Source: Odontesthes bonariensis (taxonomy: Eukaryota > Chordata > Actinopteri > Atheriniformes > Atherinopsidae). Taken from it: a stretch of DNA of 64,000 nt. Positions 21,951 to 33,435 of the stretch are shown here, in pieces; within the stretch, counting starts at the first letter, position 1; the number at the start of each line of letters is the position of its first letter. The position numbers were made by a program, and so were the translations under genes. Where the stretch lies: assembly GCF_027942865.1 (NCBI RefSeq), contig NC_134507.1:40210797-40274796 (forward strand), given 5' to 3'. A model generated the notes under the pieces. The model searched no databases, was not told where the DNA came from, and worked only from the letters and a program-made list of their open reading frames with translations.

Positions 21951-22301
21951 AGGGTAGGGTTGTCAAAGAATATTCTAAATTTGAACAGGTTTTAAAAACA
22001 GTCGAAGGTGAAAATTAATATTCGAATGTGGAAAAAAACATCTGTGCAGCCGCTGTCTGATTGAGTCGGCACACTGCATGACGGGGTCAGGGACAGGTCA
22101 CAGGAGTCACACTGTCTGGCACAGCCTTACTGCTGAAAATTGACTTATGTAAAGATGGCAGAAAGTTCAGGGCCTAACTCGACTGCAGGCGCAGAGAAAG
22201 TGATTTTAACCCCCAAAAATATATAAAGCCCCATCTGGAAATACTGATTTTTGTCTGTTGACAGAAATTTTGGAGCCGAGACAAAGTTGTATACAAGCTA
22301 C

Positions 22302-24504
22302 TGTAGCGTTACCGGGTATTTATATACGTATTAAATATAAGGATTTATGAGATGTTCTTACAGTCTCAAATAAACCTTACCTCGAATTCAGGGCACCACC
22401 TACCTAGGTTTTTAACTTAATTTAAGTCACAGTCAGGTAGGAAAACTGTTCGAAATCTTACGATCCTGGTGTTAAATTAATCTTTCAATTAATAATCAAT
22501 TAATATTCAGTCTCATATCTCGCTACTTTCGTGAAGTTCTCGTTTGGTTGGACAGACATTACGTAAAGAAAGCATACGACACAATCTGTGATTATAACAT
22601 ATATATATAGATATATGAACTGTTTATTACAATGATATGATCTTAGACATGAACCTTTAAACAAACAGGAGATGCATGGAATATGGGTGATTATATAAAA
22701 CACTTAGTGAATATAAAATAAAATATGGGAATGGAGAGATACTGGATTTATTCAAATAGTTTGGGTTGGCTGACTATTTGAAGCTAAATACTGACATTTC
22801 GGATTAATTTATCATTCTGTGAAAGCCTCGAGACATCCATCAAACCCACTTTAAGGTGAAAACGGGTCGGTCTTACTGTGCTGAAGTTCTGCTTAGTCAG
22901 CTCGGAACACGGCAGCGGCCACGCGGGGTCCGAGGGGATTTCTCTTCCGCTCTCTGGGCCTTCCTGGCTGTGGTGGCTGACTTTAGCGGACTTCTCAGTT
23001 GCTTCTTTGGAGTTGGCTTCTTGGTAGGAAAAGGTGATGATGGCGTGAAACAGCGGAGGTTAGGACGTGCGACGTAGAAGGACGTGGATGGCGAGGAACG
23101 AACAAAAACACGTAAAACGTGCATCTTCAGAGTATTTCAATCTGTTTCTTTGTTCGGGTCTTTCTTTCTCGTCTCCGGGGTCTCACTGGGTTCTGGAGGG
23201 TCTCCTCCGGTCGTCCGCTGCATCGTTATCCACACGTCCTTCCGTTCTCTCCTGAGATTATGGGAAAACTCTGGTGAGCTCTTCTCTTCTGCTCAAACCA
23301 TCTCCAAAACTCTCTGAGCAGCTGTTCTCTGCTCAAATCTCCTTCTGAAACTCTGGGTTGGAGCCCTTCTGGAACAAGAGGCAAGAAGCAAGAGAGCAGA
23401 CGCCTGAAGCGAGCCAGCAAACGAGAGAACTAGAGAGAGCGTGTTTTTCGCAGGTTCCGGGTTTTGACTCTCGGAGGCGGGGCTTACACTACTTTTTCAG
23501 CCAATGACATGCTTGAACTGTGTGCATGTCTGTGTAAGGTGATCTGTGCTATATGGGGATTTCTGGATTTAGACAAAGAAAACTCTTATTTCTCCATTAC
23601 TCCCATCTCATAGAACATTTGTCTCGGTGATTCTGAAAACACCACATCTTGTTAAGATATGCAGATTAAAGATATAACATAGACTTGTAATATAAAGACA
23701 TCAAAATAACACAAATGATAAAGACATTTATGACTTTCAAAATTCAGATGAATATCTATGAAATCGTGACATATGAATAGTGAACCACACAATGTTAATT
23801 TTCTGTGTTAACAATGGGGACACCAAACAAATACCAAATAGATACCGAAGGGACATCGTTAGAAGTTAATAGTTGCATATATTGTCCATTTTACTGAGTC
23901 CTCTGGGATTTAAATGTTCAACTAATCAACACTGCAGACCACTAGGGGGCAATGTGGTTCCATCAGGCAGGTTGGGCATTTTCCACCAAGATCAGTTCTT
24001 TGTCAATATTTAAGCCAGAATCGTACAAATTGTCTCTATATGCGTCTTGTGATCAAGCTGGAAACCTGAAAGAAATTGTACATGGTTATCAAACACATTT
24101 AATATAGTTTTAAGATTCGACTAAAAGTGAGTCTTATGAAGTCTTCTCAGTTCGTATGTAGCCATCTGGTCGGTTTGCTGGTGAAAAGGGGTGTTAAAGT
24201 GTCAACTTTCGAGTTATGGTCCAGATAAGATAGTAAGTGTCCCACTTTTCCAAGAGTGAGTTCTTTGTTCGTTAGAGTCTATCCCAATTTTTATTGCAAG
24301 CGTCTGTTGCTTATTTTTCACTCCCAAAAAGCTTTTAAAAGGGTAGAAGGTGAACGTAAATTAGGCGGTTTCTGTCTCTTTTTCCTTTGTGGAAAGAAAA
24401 TGAAGATCTGGTTTATATCCACATACGTAAACATCCCCCACAGGAATGTTGGTTTTGTCAAAGTTTGAAAAACTCTTAATCCACACGGCACTGTGACTGC
24501 TACA
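22302..24504 (-). repeat. 3' LTR
   Basis: 2203 bp, the downstream LTR in element orientation. It has the TGTAGC...GCTACA ends. Relative to the other LTR it lacks CCCAAACTC near 23275 and keeps CTGAG near 23897. It carries a CTCF-like site at 23939. Confidence 0.92.
23939..23953 (+). promoter_or_regulatory. CTCF-like motif in 3' LTR
   Basis: CCACTAGGGGGCAAT matches the vertebrate CTCF core CCA-S-YAG-R-GGGC. The same site is in the other LTR. Confidence 0.45.
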
Positions 24505-24515
24505 TTCCCCCATTC
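24505..24515 (-). other. polypurine tract
   Basis: On the minus strand GAATGGGGGAA directly precedes the TGTAGC start of the 3' LTR. This is where plus-strand priming would occur, and it supports the assigned orientation. Confidence 0.7.
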
Positions 24516-25395
24516 GAATCGGATCTGAACTCGTGGCTGATCCGAATCGCAGGTGAAGAAGTCCAGTGTGTCCGAGTCTGGTGGTTGCTAGGACTCTCAA
24601 GAGGGTTATGGTGGGTGTCTCGAGACAGCCTAATACAATTCTGACACAACAATGGCTATAAACGTACAATGGCTATAAACGTAATTTTGTTAAGCTTACT
24701 TAACCTACGTAGTAAATGTCTAATAGCTAAAGATAATGTTCATAAGTAAAGGTTTCTAAGCCTATATAATTTCAAATGGAAAATCCTAGTAAAAGCATGC
24801 AGATTTCTTTTGGAAAAAGATCAATGTTAGGGGAGAATTTTACTCATTGTTAGAGTCATGATCTAGGATGTGGTATTTCTTAATAGTTAGGAAATGAGCA
24901 CGTTTACTACCTGAGTGTGAGCATATTCGCAGGACTTATAAGATCAGTAATGAGTAACATATTTGTCGCGGCGGTGGTCCTGGACAGGGCTTCACTGTAC
25001 AGTAGCAACGAGTGATATTCTAACTAAAAGGATCCATGGTGAAAGCTGTTGTCAGTGTTTCACTGCTAATTTGGCTTTTAGTTCAGTTATAGACCAGTTT
25101 CCCCCATTTGTAGATGTCACATGGGTGAAATAAGGTAAGTTGAGTGTGTTACCAGATGATGATAGACTTGAACATTGAAGTTTTGAACACTGAGGTGTCC
25201 TGGATTCAATCTTGAGGCATCATGATACTACGGAGTAGTTTTATCGTGATTAGGTAAGTGATATTTTGAGGGTAAGCTTCTTTGCTTCCTTTAAGAGTTA
25301 GCTATGGTTAAAGGTTTGGTATTCAGGGTTACTAGACTGTTTTTTGGAGTGTAAGGTCCTACCTCCAGGAACAGGCTAGCATTTCTAAGTCTCTG
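24516..25395 (-). other. region between gag-like ORF and 3' LTR
   Basis: About 0.9 kb where pol would start in an autonomous element. I see no RT, protease or integrase motif, only frame-broken AT-rich sequence. Confidence 0.5.
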
Positions 25396-27324
25396 TTAGC
25401 ACGGTTGGGTTCTGAACTTTTTCTTTTCTTTTAGCAGCAGACTTTTCAGGCTATCAATATCATCTTGACTGATGGCACTTATTTCACTAGACCATTGCTG
25501 AGATTTGATGTGGTCCTTGTCGATGACTCTGCTCATCTCAGTTGTTTTCTGATCTGGTGATGGTTGTGACCATGCAGTGTGTGATGGTTTATAGCGAGAC
25601 CGAAGTCTATAATTGCAGTTGCGGTTTCGAGCGGATTGCTGGTCATGTCGATTTTGAAAAGACATGTCTTTTTGCGGGTTTGAATGAACACTGTGGTTTT
25701 CACTGTGGCAGTGAGTTGGGTCATGGCTGGGCCATGAGGGTTTGGAACAGTTGTGTTTGGAGCCTTTCTTAGGCCGTTGAGAATGTGGCCAGTGGGGGAC
25801 CTCTGCTGGAGGTCTGCCACTTTGTCCCACTTCTAACTCTGGGGACCAAGAACCAGGGTTCTGGGTCTGTGTGGTGATGGGTTCTGGCTGTTTAGCTTGT
25901 CTATGTTTTTGGAAACCTAGACTGGCCCATTCACGTAGCTGCTGAATGGTAGCAGTGTGAGGGTTAGCTATAACTCCTAAGTGATAGCTGGTAGTCGGAT
26001 GGAGGTTTTGAAGGAAAAGAGTTTTGAAACTCATGTCTTCTTCCATTCCTACCTTGTTGCTGAAACCAAAATAAGCTTTGAGGAGGCGGTAATAATACTG
26101 CTGAGGCAGCTCATTCCGTCCTTGTTTAACCATCATGGCAGCGGTTAAGCCAGATGGGGTCAGCTCGTCTGAAAACTCGCGTTCGAGTGTTTGGCAGAGG
26201 AGTGTATAGTCGTTCCGGATGTAATCGGGTTGACGTTCAATGAATCTACTGACTTCACGGCTAGATGTAACCTTAATCAAGTAGAATTTGTTGTTAACTG
26301 ATGCGTTTGGAAACCTTCGCAGGTAGAAATCAATGTCGTCCAAATATGCTCGGGTGTCATGTGGCGTCCCAAGAGTCGGTTCGAATCTGGGCACATGGCG
26401 AGCAATTTTGTCAAGCTCTTCGTCAGAAGGAGCTTGTGGAACTTGGGGTTTTAGAGTGGGAAAGGATTGATCCGGTTTACCTGGATCATAAACGATCTTT
26501 TCAGATCTGAAAGAATTTGTTGTCGTTGAAGACGGGGGTGAAACAATTGAGCTCTTGTAGGCTGTTTTCACTTCAGGAAAAGGGTTCCCTGTGTCTTCCT
26601 GGGGGAAGCCATGTGTTTCCTGTTCATGTCCCGTCTCCAAAGACTGACGTAGGTCTATCTCAACACCTTCTGGTTTATCTGATAGGTGTTCCTGCTGTGG
26701 ATGAGCGGCGGTTTGCTCATCCTTAGCTTTGCTTAGCTGTTCTGTCAACAGCTGCATTTGTTCCTCCTCAACATTAAGATGCTTGTCATCAGTTGGCACT
26801 TTGACTGTTAAATCCTGCATTTTCTGCAGAACCACGTGTAGAGATTGCTGGGACTGTTTTTGTGCTTGGTCCACCTTCTTCAGTTGGACTTGGGTTGAAA
26901 TCAACTCTTGTTGGCAGTTTTGAAGTAGCTGTTCAAGCTTTTTGTTGTTTTCATTGAGTTGAATAATTTGTTGGTTTGAGTTCTCAACCTGTGTTGTTAA
27001 CTCTGTTACTTGGGCATTAGCTTGGCAGGATGCCCTCTCAGTGGCTTTAAGTTGGTGTTGGAGGAATTTGGTTTCCTCCTGAAACTGTGGCTTTTTCTGT
27101 GACCGAGTTTTAAGTTTGTCAGCGGCTTGTTCCATCACTTGGTGTGCATGTTTAACGAACACCACCGCTAGACTACTTAACATTTTGGTCAGAGATTCTT
27201 CTTTGGGCTTTTTAGCTTTTGTCTCAGCCGATGGCTTTAAACTGATTTGCTCTGTTTCAGGTGTTTTAATGCATCTTTTCTTTAAGGCATAACCCAGTAT
27301 CAACTGTTTTGTTAAGTCCATCAT
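25396..27324 (-). CDS. gag-like protein with long coiled coil (642 aa)
   Basis: Starts MMDLTKQLILGY. Residues ~85-190 are Gln/Leu-rich heptads (coiled coil), for example QLNENNKKLEQLLQNCQQEL. Residues ~190-300 are Pro/Ser/acidic linker. Residues ~300-480 resemble a capsid region (FEPTLGTPHDTRAYLDDIDF, FLQNLHPTTSYHLGV, QLREWASLGFQKH). The C-terminus is basic and Ser/Gln/His-rich with no CCHC knuckle. It would form the particle packaging the element's RNA. The intact frame fits the youth of the insertion. The assignment rests on context and residue pattern; a captured host ORF is the alternative. Confidence 0.65.
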   Translation of the reverse strand: MMDLTKQLILGYALKKRCIKTPETEQISLKPSAETKAKKPKEESLTKMLSSLAVVFVKHAHQVMEQAADKLKTRSQKKPQFQEETKFLQHQLKATERASCQANAQVTELTTQVENSNQQIIQLNENNKKLEQLLQNCQQELISTQVQLKKVDQAQKQSQQSLHVVLQKMQDLTVKVPTDDKHLNVEEEQMQLLTEQLSKAKDEQTAAHPQQEHLSDKPEGVEIDLRQSLETGHEQETHGFPQEDTGNPFPEVKTAYKSSIVSPPSSTTTNSFRSEKIVYDPGKPDQSFPTLKPQVPQAPSDEELDKIARHVPRFEPTLGTPHDTRAYLDDIDFYLRRFPNASVNNKFYLIKVTSSREVSRFIERQPDYIRNDYTLLCQTLEREFSDELTPSGLTAAMMVKQGRNELPQQYYYRLLKAYFGFSNKVGMEEDMSFKTLFLQNLHPTTSYHLGVIANPHTATIQQLREWASLGFQKHRQAKQPEPITTQTQNPGSWSPELEVGQSGRPPAEVPHWPHSQRPKKGSKHNCSKPSWPSHDPTHCHSENHSVHSNPQKDMSFQNRHDQQSARNRNCNYRLRSRYKPSHTAWSQPSPDQKTTEMSRVIDKDHIKSQQWSSEISAISQDDIDSLKSLLLKEKKKFRTQPC

Positions 27325-29022
27325 CTTGTTTTTTCACTTGACTCAGAAAGGGTTCTTTCTGAAAATAAGTTTGAGTTTGGAACAAGGGAAAATAGTTGGG
27401 TTAATGTGAAGGTAGTTGGGAATAAGGATTGTTCTCCTGAAATTAATTTCTTCCTTTTGAATTTGTTTACTTGAGAAACAAATAAGGAATGATGTTAAAA
27501 TAAACACGACTGTGTTATTTTACTCAAAACTGGAAGAAATGCATTTAATTTAGAAGCTTATCATTAACCGTTATGGTAAAAAAGATGGAAAACATTAATG
27601 CTAACACAAAAGGGAACATACAAGCTCTTGGCTGTTGTTTTCTTTAAGCCTTAGTGTCTTGTAATCAGTTCCTGTTAAGGTAATCTGATTTGGTGAAAGA
27701 CACACATTTGAGATAAATTAGCTTCAATTAATGTTTCCAAATAACAAAGTTGGTATTGTTTATGTCAAACAATTGATTCAAATGCATTAAAGAATATTCA
27801 AATATAGCTGGTATTCGTTAGTACCAAGCAAAATGATCAGCTTTCTTTGTGATCCTATTTACTGCTGTGATCCGAAGCGGCTCACGTCACAAGCTTCAAG
27901 TGGGCGGGTTTGAGAGAAGGGAGGAAGGAGTGACGTCACTGGTGACGATTTCTAGCACCGCCCACCAATAGTCCTTCAAGGATTCAGTGAATTCGCCTCA
28001 TTTCCCCTGGGGAATGAGAGGGTTAACTTCTCTCACAGACAGTGCACAAGCGATGTTGCAGTTTGCTCACAAACTTTTAAACACAGCTTTGCCAAACTCA
28101 CAATGCTTGAGACACGGCGGTCTCAGTTCAGAATGCTTCTAAAAGTCACCAACTTTGATAATAACAACGAATAGAGTCACCAACTCAATTTTTCTGCAGC
28201 AAAATTGGTCTGTCCACTACTGCCGTTTATTATTTTAGTTAGGACTTGTAAGCATTTTAAAAATAAACACACCCTCAGTTTTTTCTTTCAACTGGGTTCA
28301 ACAGACACGGCGTTCCGGTCATTTATTTAATAATACAAAAACAATTGACTGTTTAAGTCATTCATGCGATCACGTTTTGTGACCGTGTGTATTTTATTTA
28401 TTTACTTTATTCATTTATTTTATCAGGAGCGACGGCTCTGACTCATTCAGTTAAGCTCAGCAGCTTTAACTTTCAATAAGTAATCTGTATTACTTTATTT
28501 TAGGCGTCACAACGCTCCGTTAAACAACGTTTAAACTCGCTCCCCCACTTCATGGGGTTTCAATATAGCACCTTGATGCCTTTTTTTTTTTTATGTCCGG
28601 CTGCAAGATTACAGCGGATCAAAACTCCTGTGTTTGAGGAGGCTCTGAGTTGACTAAATTCACCGGGACTCGCGGCTGAATTTGTGATACTCATAAAAAT
28701 CAAATCAACCGTGTTGGAAACTCGCAACTACGGCCAGGCCTTTAAATTCAGCGTTCTTGCGCTGTGCATGCAATCTTTATTCTGGGACGAGACAGCGACA
28801 GCGGGACAGCTGGCTGCTCTTCTGCGGTGTGCAATTAATATTGCGCACCCACGGATTTGGAGAGTTATCATGCGTCCACGATTACTCTGATAAAGTGCTT
28901 TTAGTCATTCTAAGTTTATAAAGACAGACACAGCCACTGCTTGCATTGCTCACACACAGATAATGAACCAGCCAATATCATGTTTATGCTTTCCTTCACG
29001 TAAGTCAGTCTACCGTAAAACG
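27325..29022 (-). other. 5' leader of the LTR element
   Basis: About 1.7 kb between the candidate primer site and the gag-like start codon, without a supportable ORF. It should contain the packaging signal. It has no visible pol remnant. Confidence 0.45.
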
Positions 29023-29040
29023 CCTCGCACGGCGCACCAA
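29023..29040 (-). other. candidate primer binding site
   Basis: Five nt after the 5' LTR the minus strand reads TTGGTGCGCCGTGCGAGG. A TGG start near the LTR edge is expected of a site pairing with a tRNA CCA end. I could not assign the tRNA. Confidence 0.4.
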
Positions 29041-29045
29041 AAATA

Positions 29046-31252
29046 TGTAGCGTTACCGGGTATTTATATACGTATTAAATATAAGGATTTATGAGATGTT
29101 CTTACAGTCTCAAATAAACCTTACCTCGAATTCAGGGCACCACCTACCTAGGTTTTTAACTTAATTTAAGTCACAGTCAGGTAGGAAAACTGTTCGAAAT
29201 CTTACGATCCTGGTGTTAAATTAATCTTTCAATTAATAATCAATTAATATTCAGTCTCATATATCGCTACTTTCGTGAAGTTCTCGTTTGGTTGGACAGA
29301 CATTACGTAAAGAAAGCATACGACACAATCTGTGATTATAACATATATATATAGATATATGAACTGTTTATTACAATGATATGATCTTAGACATGAACCT
29401 TTAAACAAACAGGAGATGCATGGAATATGGGTGATTATATAAAACACTTAGTGAATATAAAATAAAATATGGGAATGGAGAGATACTGGATTTATTCAAA
29501 TAGTTTGGGTTGGCTGACTATTTGAAGCTAAATACTGACATTTCGGATTAATTTATCATTCTGTGAAAGCCTCGAGACATCCATCAAACCCACTTTAAGG
29601 TGAAAACGGGTCGGTCTTACTGTGCTGAAGTTCTGCTTAGTCAGCTCGGAACACAGCAGCGGCCACGCGGGGTCCGAGGGGATTTCTCTTCCGCTCTCTG
29701 GGCCTTCCTGGCTGTGGTGGCTGACTTTAGCGGACTTCTCAGTTGCTTCTTTGGAGTTGGCTTCTTGGTAGGAAAAGGTGATGATGGCGTGAAACAGCGG
29801 AGGTTAGGACGTGCGACGTAGAAGGACGTGGATGGCGAGGAACGAACAAAAACACGTAAAACGTGCATCTTCAGAGTATTTCAATCTGTTTCTTTGTTCG
29901 GGTCTTTCTTTCTCGTCTCCGGGGTCTCACTGGGTTCTGGAGGGTCTCCTCCGGTCGTCCGCTGCATCGTTATCCACACGTCCTTCCGTTCTCTCCTGAG
30001 ATTATGGGAAAACTCCCAAACTCTGGTGAGCTCTTCTCTTCTGCTTAAACCATCTCCAAAACTCTCTGAGCAGCTGTTCTCTGCTCAAATCTCCTTCTGA
30101 AACTCTGGGTTGGAGCCCTTCTGGAACAAGAGGCAAGAAGCAAGAGAGCAGACGCCTGAAGCGAGCCAGCAAACGAGAGAACTAGAGAGAGCGTGTTTTT
30201 CGCGGGTTCCGGGTTTTGACTCTTGGAGGCGGGGCTTACACTACTTTTTCAGCCAATGACATGCTTGAACTGTGTGCATGTCTGTGTAAGGTGATCTGTG
30301 CTATATGGGGATTTCTGGATTTAGACAAAGAAAACTCTTATTTCTCCATTACTCCCATCTCATAGAACATTTGTCTCGGTGATTCTGAAAACACCACATC
30401 TTGTTAAGATATGCAGATTAAAGATATAACATAGACTTGTAATATAAAGACATCAAAATAACACACATGATAAAGACATTTATGACTTTCAAAATTCAGA
30501 TGAATATCTATGAAATCGTGACATATGAATAGTGAACCACACAATGTTAATTTTCTGTGTTAACAATGGGGACACCAAACAAATACCAAATAGATACCGA
30601 AGGGACATCGTTAGAAGTTAATAGTTGCATATATTGTCCATTTTAGTCCTCTGGGATTTAAATGTTCAACTAATCAACACTGCAGACCACTAGGGGGCAA
30701 TGTGGTTCCATCAGGCAGGTTGGGCATTTTCCACCAAGATCAGTTCTTTGTCAATATTTAAGCCAGAATCGTACAAATTGTCTCTATATGCGTCTTGTGA
30801 TCAAGCTGGAAACCTGAAAGAAATTGTACATGGTTATCAAACACATTTAATATAGTTTTAAGATTCGACTAAAAGTGAGTCTTATGAAGTCTTCTCAGTT
30901 CGTATGTAGCCATCTGGTCGGTTTGCTGGTGAAAAGGGGTGTTAAAGTGTCAACTTTCGAGTTATGGTCCAGATAAGATAGTAAGTGTCCCACTTTTCCA
31001 AGAGTGAGTTCTTTGTTCGTTAGAGTCTATCCCAATTTTTATTGCAAGCGTCTGTTGCTTATTTTTCACTCCCAAAAAGCTTTTAAAAGGGTAGAAGGTG
31101 AACGTAAATTAGGCGGTTTCTGTCTCTTTTTCCTTTGTGGAAAGAAAATGAAGATCTGGTTTATATCCACATACGTAAACATCCCCCACAGGAATGTTGG
31201 TTTTGTCAAAGTTTGAAAAACTCTTAATCCACACGGCACTGTGACTGCTACA
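29046..31252 (-). repeat. 5' LTR
   Basis: 2207 bp, nearly identical to 22302-24504. As the upstream LTR it should hold the promoter for the gag-like transcript running leftwards. Confidence 0.92.
30687..30701 (+). promoter_or_regulatory. CTCF-like motif in 5' LTR
   Basis: Identical to the motif at 23939. The two would sit 6.7 kb apart in the same orientation at each insertion. Confidence 0.45.
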
Positions 31253-32802
31253 CTACGGTTAGCTTATCAGTCGACCACTAGCATGAGGTTACATCTTGAA
31301 AATGTACACCCAAATGAACACGGAAAAATATTAAACTCAAATACATTGTCAAATATGTTTAAACTACCTATACAAGTAGTCACGTCTCGTAGTTCGTCTT
31401 GCCATTGACAATGCTGTCGTCGCCTGGCTGATTGAAAGCCCCCAGATGTGTATGTGCGTCAGACAATGCGCAAATACAGATGTTTTAATGGGAATATTTG
31501 AATTTAAGCAATTTTGACAGTCCTAGTATATGGATACCCAGAGACAAAAATAGAAATGTTCATTATCCACTGGCTTGTGATTACTTTAGCATTCCATCTG
31601 CAGGGTTTGGGGGAAAAACCCAGAGAAGGTCATATGACAACACTGCCAAAGACATAGCACTGGCTGTGGCTTAACTGCAGAATAATATTTAAGGAGTATC
31701 GAGCCAAGTATTTCAAGCACAATGTTTGTATGGCAAGCCTTCAGGTTGGCTACCGTGCACTCTATAGAAGGGGTTGTGTCTGGCTGCCATGTACAGGTGT
31801 AGAGAAATGGCTGTAAAGGATGCTGTAGCTGATCGCTATAGTCAATTGAGCAACTATTTAACACCTTCATAACAATTCCTCTCAAGATGCAGAGCTTTGA
31901 GAAGCCATGTTTGAAACCAAAAGCAGAACGTCCAAGTAAAATATGACAGGTGATGCCTGCCATATGCCTTGAACCCAGATGTACACAGGACATTGTTTCC
32001 CTTAGTCAATCATTCTGAAGAGAGATCATTTGACAAGATTTTATTCAAAGACTAAAAATAATCTTGTGCCGTTGGATTCAGCTTTCCAATCTGAAACAGA
32101 ACCAGATTAGTTAGAGCATTGTGATTAAGACATCATTTGCAGGTACCACTCTCAACATACCCTCTGCACATCATGTTCAGCTCTAGCGGGCACTTGGGAA
32201 GAACTTTTTCTGCCACCCAGAACCATGGCTGTCAGTAATATGCTCCTTCAAGTAGTGGACATCCTGAAAGTAGTCTTTGCCCTTCTCATGCTGCTGGCTG
32301 AAGGTGCTGTAGGTTCCTGAGGGGTACAAGCCATACAAAAGCCTGTAGTCAAAGTCAGGAGATCCACCCACACCAAAGCGTGGCACCAGTACGGTTGCGG
32401 ATCCCGGTCCAGACCCTTGGCGATCATCCGGGTAGCCGAATTCCTCCGTCTGCTGCTGGTAATTCCCGAGTTCAGCTTCCTTCGTGACACTGGAGGTCTC
32501 CCCTGACTGGAGGACAGGGCCAGGTGGTGACAGAGGGGCTGCAGGGAGAACGTCAGTGAGGCTGAGGGCTTGGGCTGACGCATCCTCAAAGACTGAGGGA
32601 GCAATAGCCCACTGGGTTTCTGTGTGGAGACATTTCATCATTAGTCCTTTTCACAACAGAAGTTCTGATAGCACAGAGTCTTAACATGGCAGTTTCTTGG
32701 GATGTAAAGTTAAAAGCTCCACCCCCCACCTCCTCTCCAGAGATTTTGAGCAGACCAAATGAGAAGCACAGGTGTAATACACAGGTTTCCCTTTGGTGCC
32801 CC

Positions 32803-33435
32803 TGTAAAATATATGTAGGTAAAATGAATGCTGGTTACTAATCCGGTAGCAAGCTCTACAGGGTGTCCGGTCAGAACAATGATGAGTGAGAAGCAGATTT
32901 CAAAGTAGAGGGTCTTCTTTATTTTCTCTTCACACCCACAACACTAATAATTAAATTCTTCTTCTTAATATGAAATAAAACATTTGACTCTTGGTCTGTG
33001 TGTGGTTCTGAAACAAAGGAATGTACAGAGTTGTATTAACTAACATGGTAATAATTACTGGCTACATCTAACAATACTGGCTAGCTAGCATGACACAGCA
33101 ATAATTACCTAAGAATTCCTTAAATTGACTAATTTGGTGTTTAGAAGAAAACCACATCATCAATACAGCTAAACAACACCAAACGATCCCCACAATATCA
33201 ATAAACTTCACTCACCAATAGATGCACGCACACAAATTATGAAACATCTAGGAGGAAACTGCAGACATAATCCAACTGCTGTTCAACTTGACCTTGCCTT
33301 GTTCTGAATGACAATGCAAAACTGGGGTCCTAAAAGGGGTCCTCAAACCTAAAGGGTGGCTAACTAACTGCCTGACTAAAATGTAATAACTGCATAATTG
33401 GCATAAGAAAAGGATATCAGATGGGCTTTTGTACA
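32803..33435. mobile_element. solo LTR (633 bp) in intron 3
   Basis: Begins TGTAAAAT and ends TTTTGTACA, flanked by a 5-bp TSD GCCCC (32798-32802, 33436-33440). The matching intron of the right arm has the single uninterrupted site (GGGGCACC read on the gene strand). TG...CA ends, a 5-bp TSD and no interior mark a solo LTR left by LTR-LTR recombination. It is unrelated to the 2.2-kb LTRs. Confidence 0.88.

Larger units (their letters stand above)
22302..31252 (-). mobile_element. young LTR retrotransposon, giant LTRs, gag only (8951 bp)
   Basis: Two LTRs of 2203 and 2207 bp (22302-24504, 29046-31252) flank a 4541-bp interior. In element orientation each LTR begins TGTAGC and ends GCTACA, and the host flanks share CTAC (4-bp TSD). 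The orientation is minus: a purine-rich tract abuts the 3' LTR, and the only long ORF (27324-25396) reads that way. By eye the LTRs differ at about six bases, a 9-bp insertion and a 5-bp deletion, so the insertion is recent. No protease, RT, RNase H or integrase frame was found. It must depend on another element, as LARD/TRIM-type elements do. Confidence 0.88.
21955..31525 (+). mobile_element. old hAT element split by an LTR retrotransposon
   Basis: Ends TAGGGTTGTCAAA (21955) and TTTTGACAGTCCTA (to 31525), with flanking 8-mers GTACAGGG and GTATATGG agreeing at 6 of 8 positions, an aged hAT-type TSD. From 22155 a degraded frame begins MAESSGPNSTAGAEKV, like the N-terminus before a BED zinc finger in hAT transposases, then hits stops. 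The transposase is truncated. The LTR element occupies 22302-31252. Confidence 0.65.

Noticed and set aside
22856-23317. Overlapping ORFs in both LTRs on both strands (also at 29600-30100)
   Set aside because: Open frames are conserved only because the LTRs are duplicates; composition is basic/low complexity with no domain, and several frames overlap.
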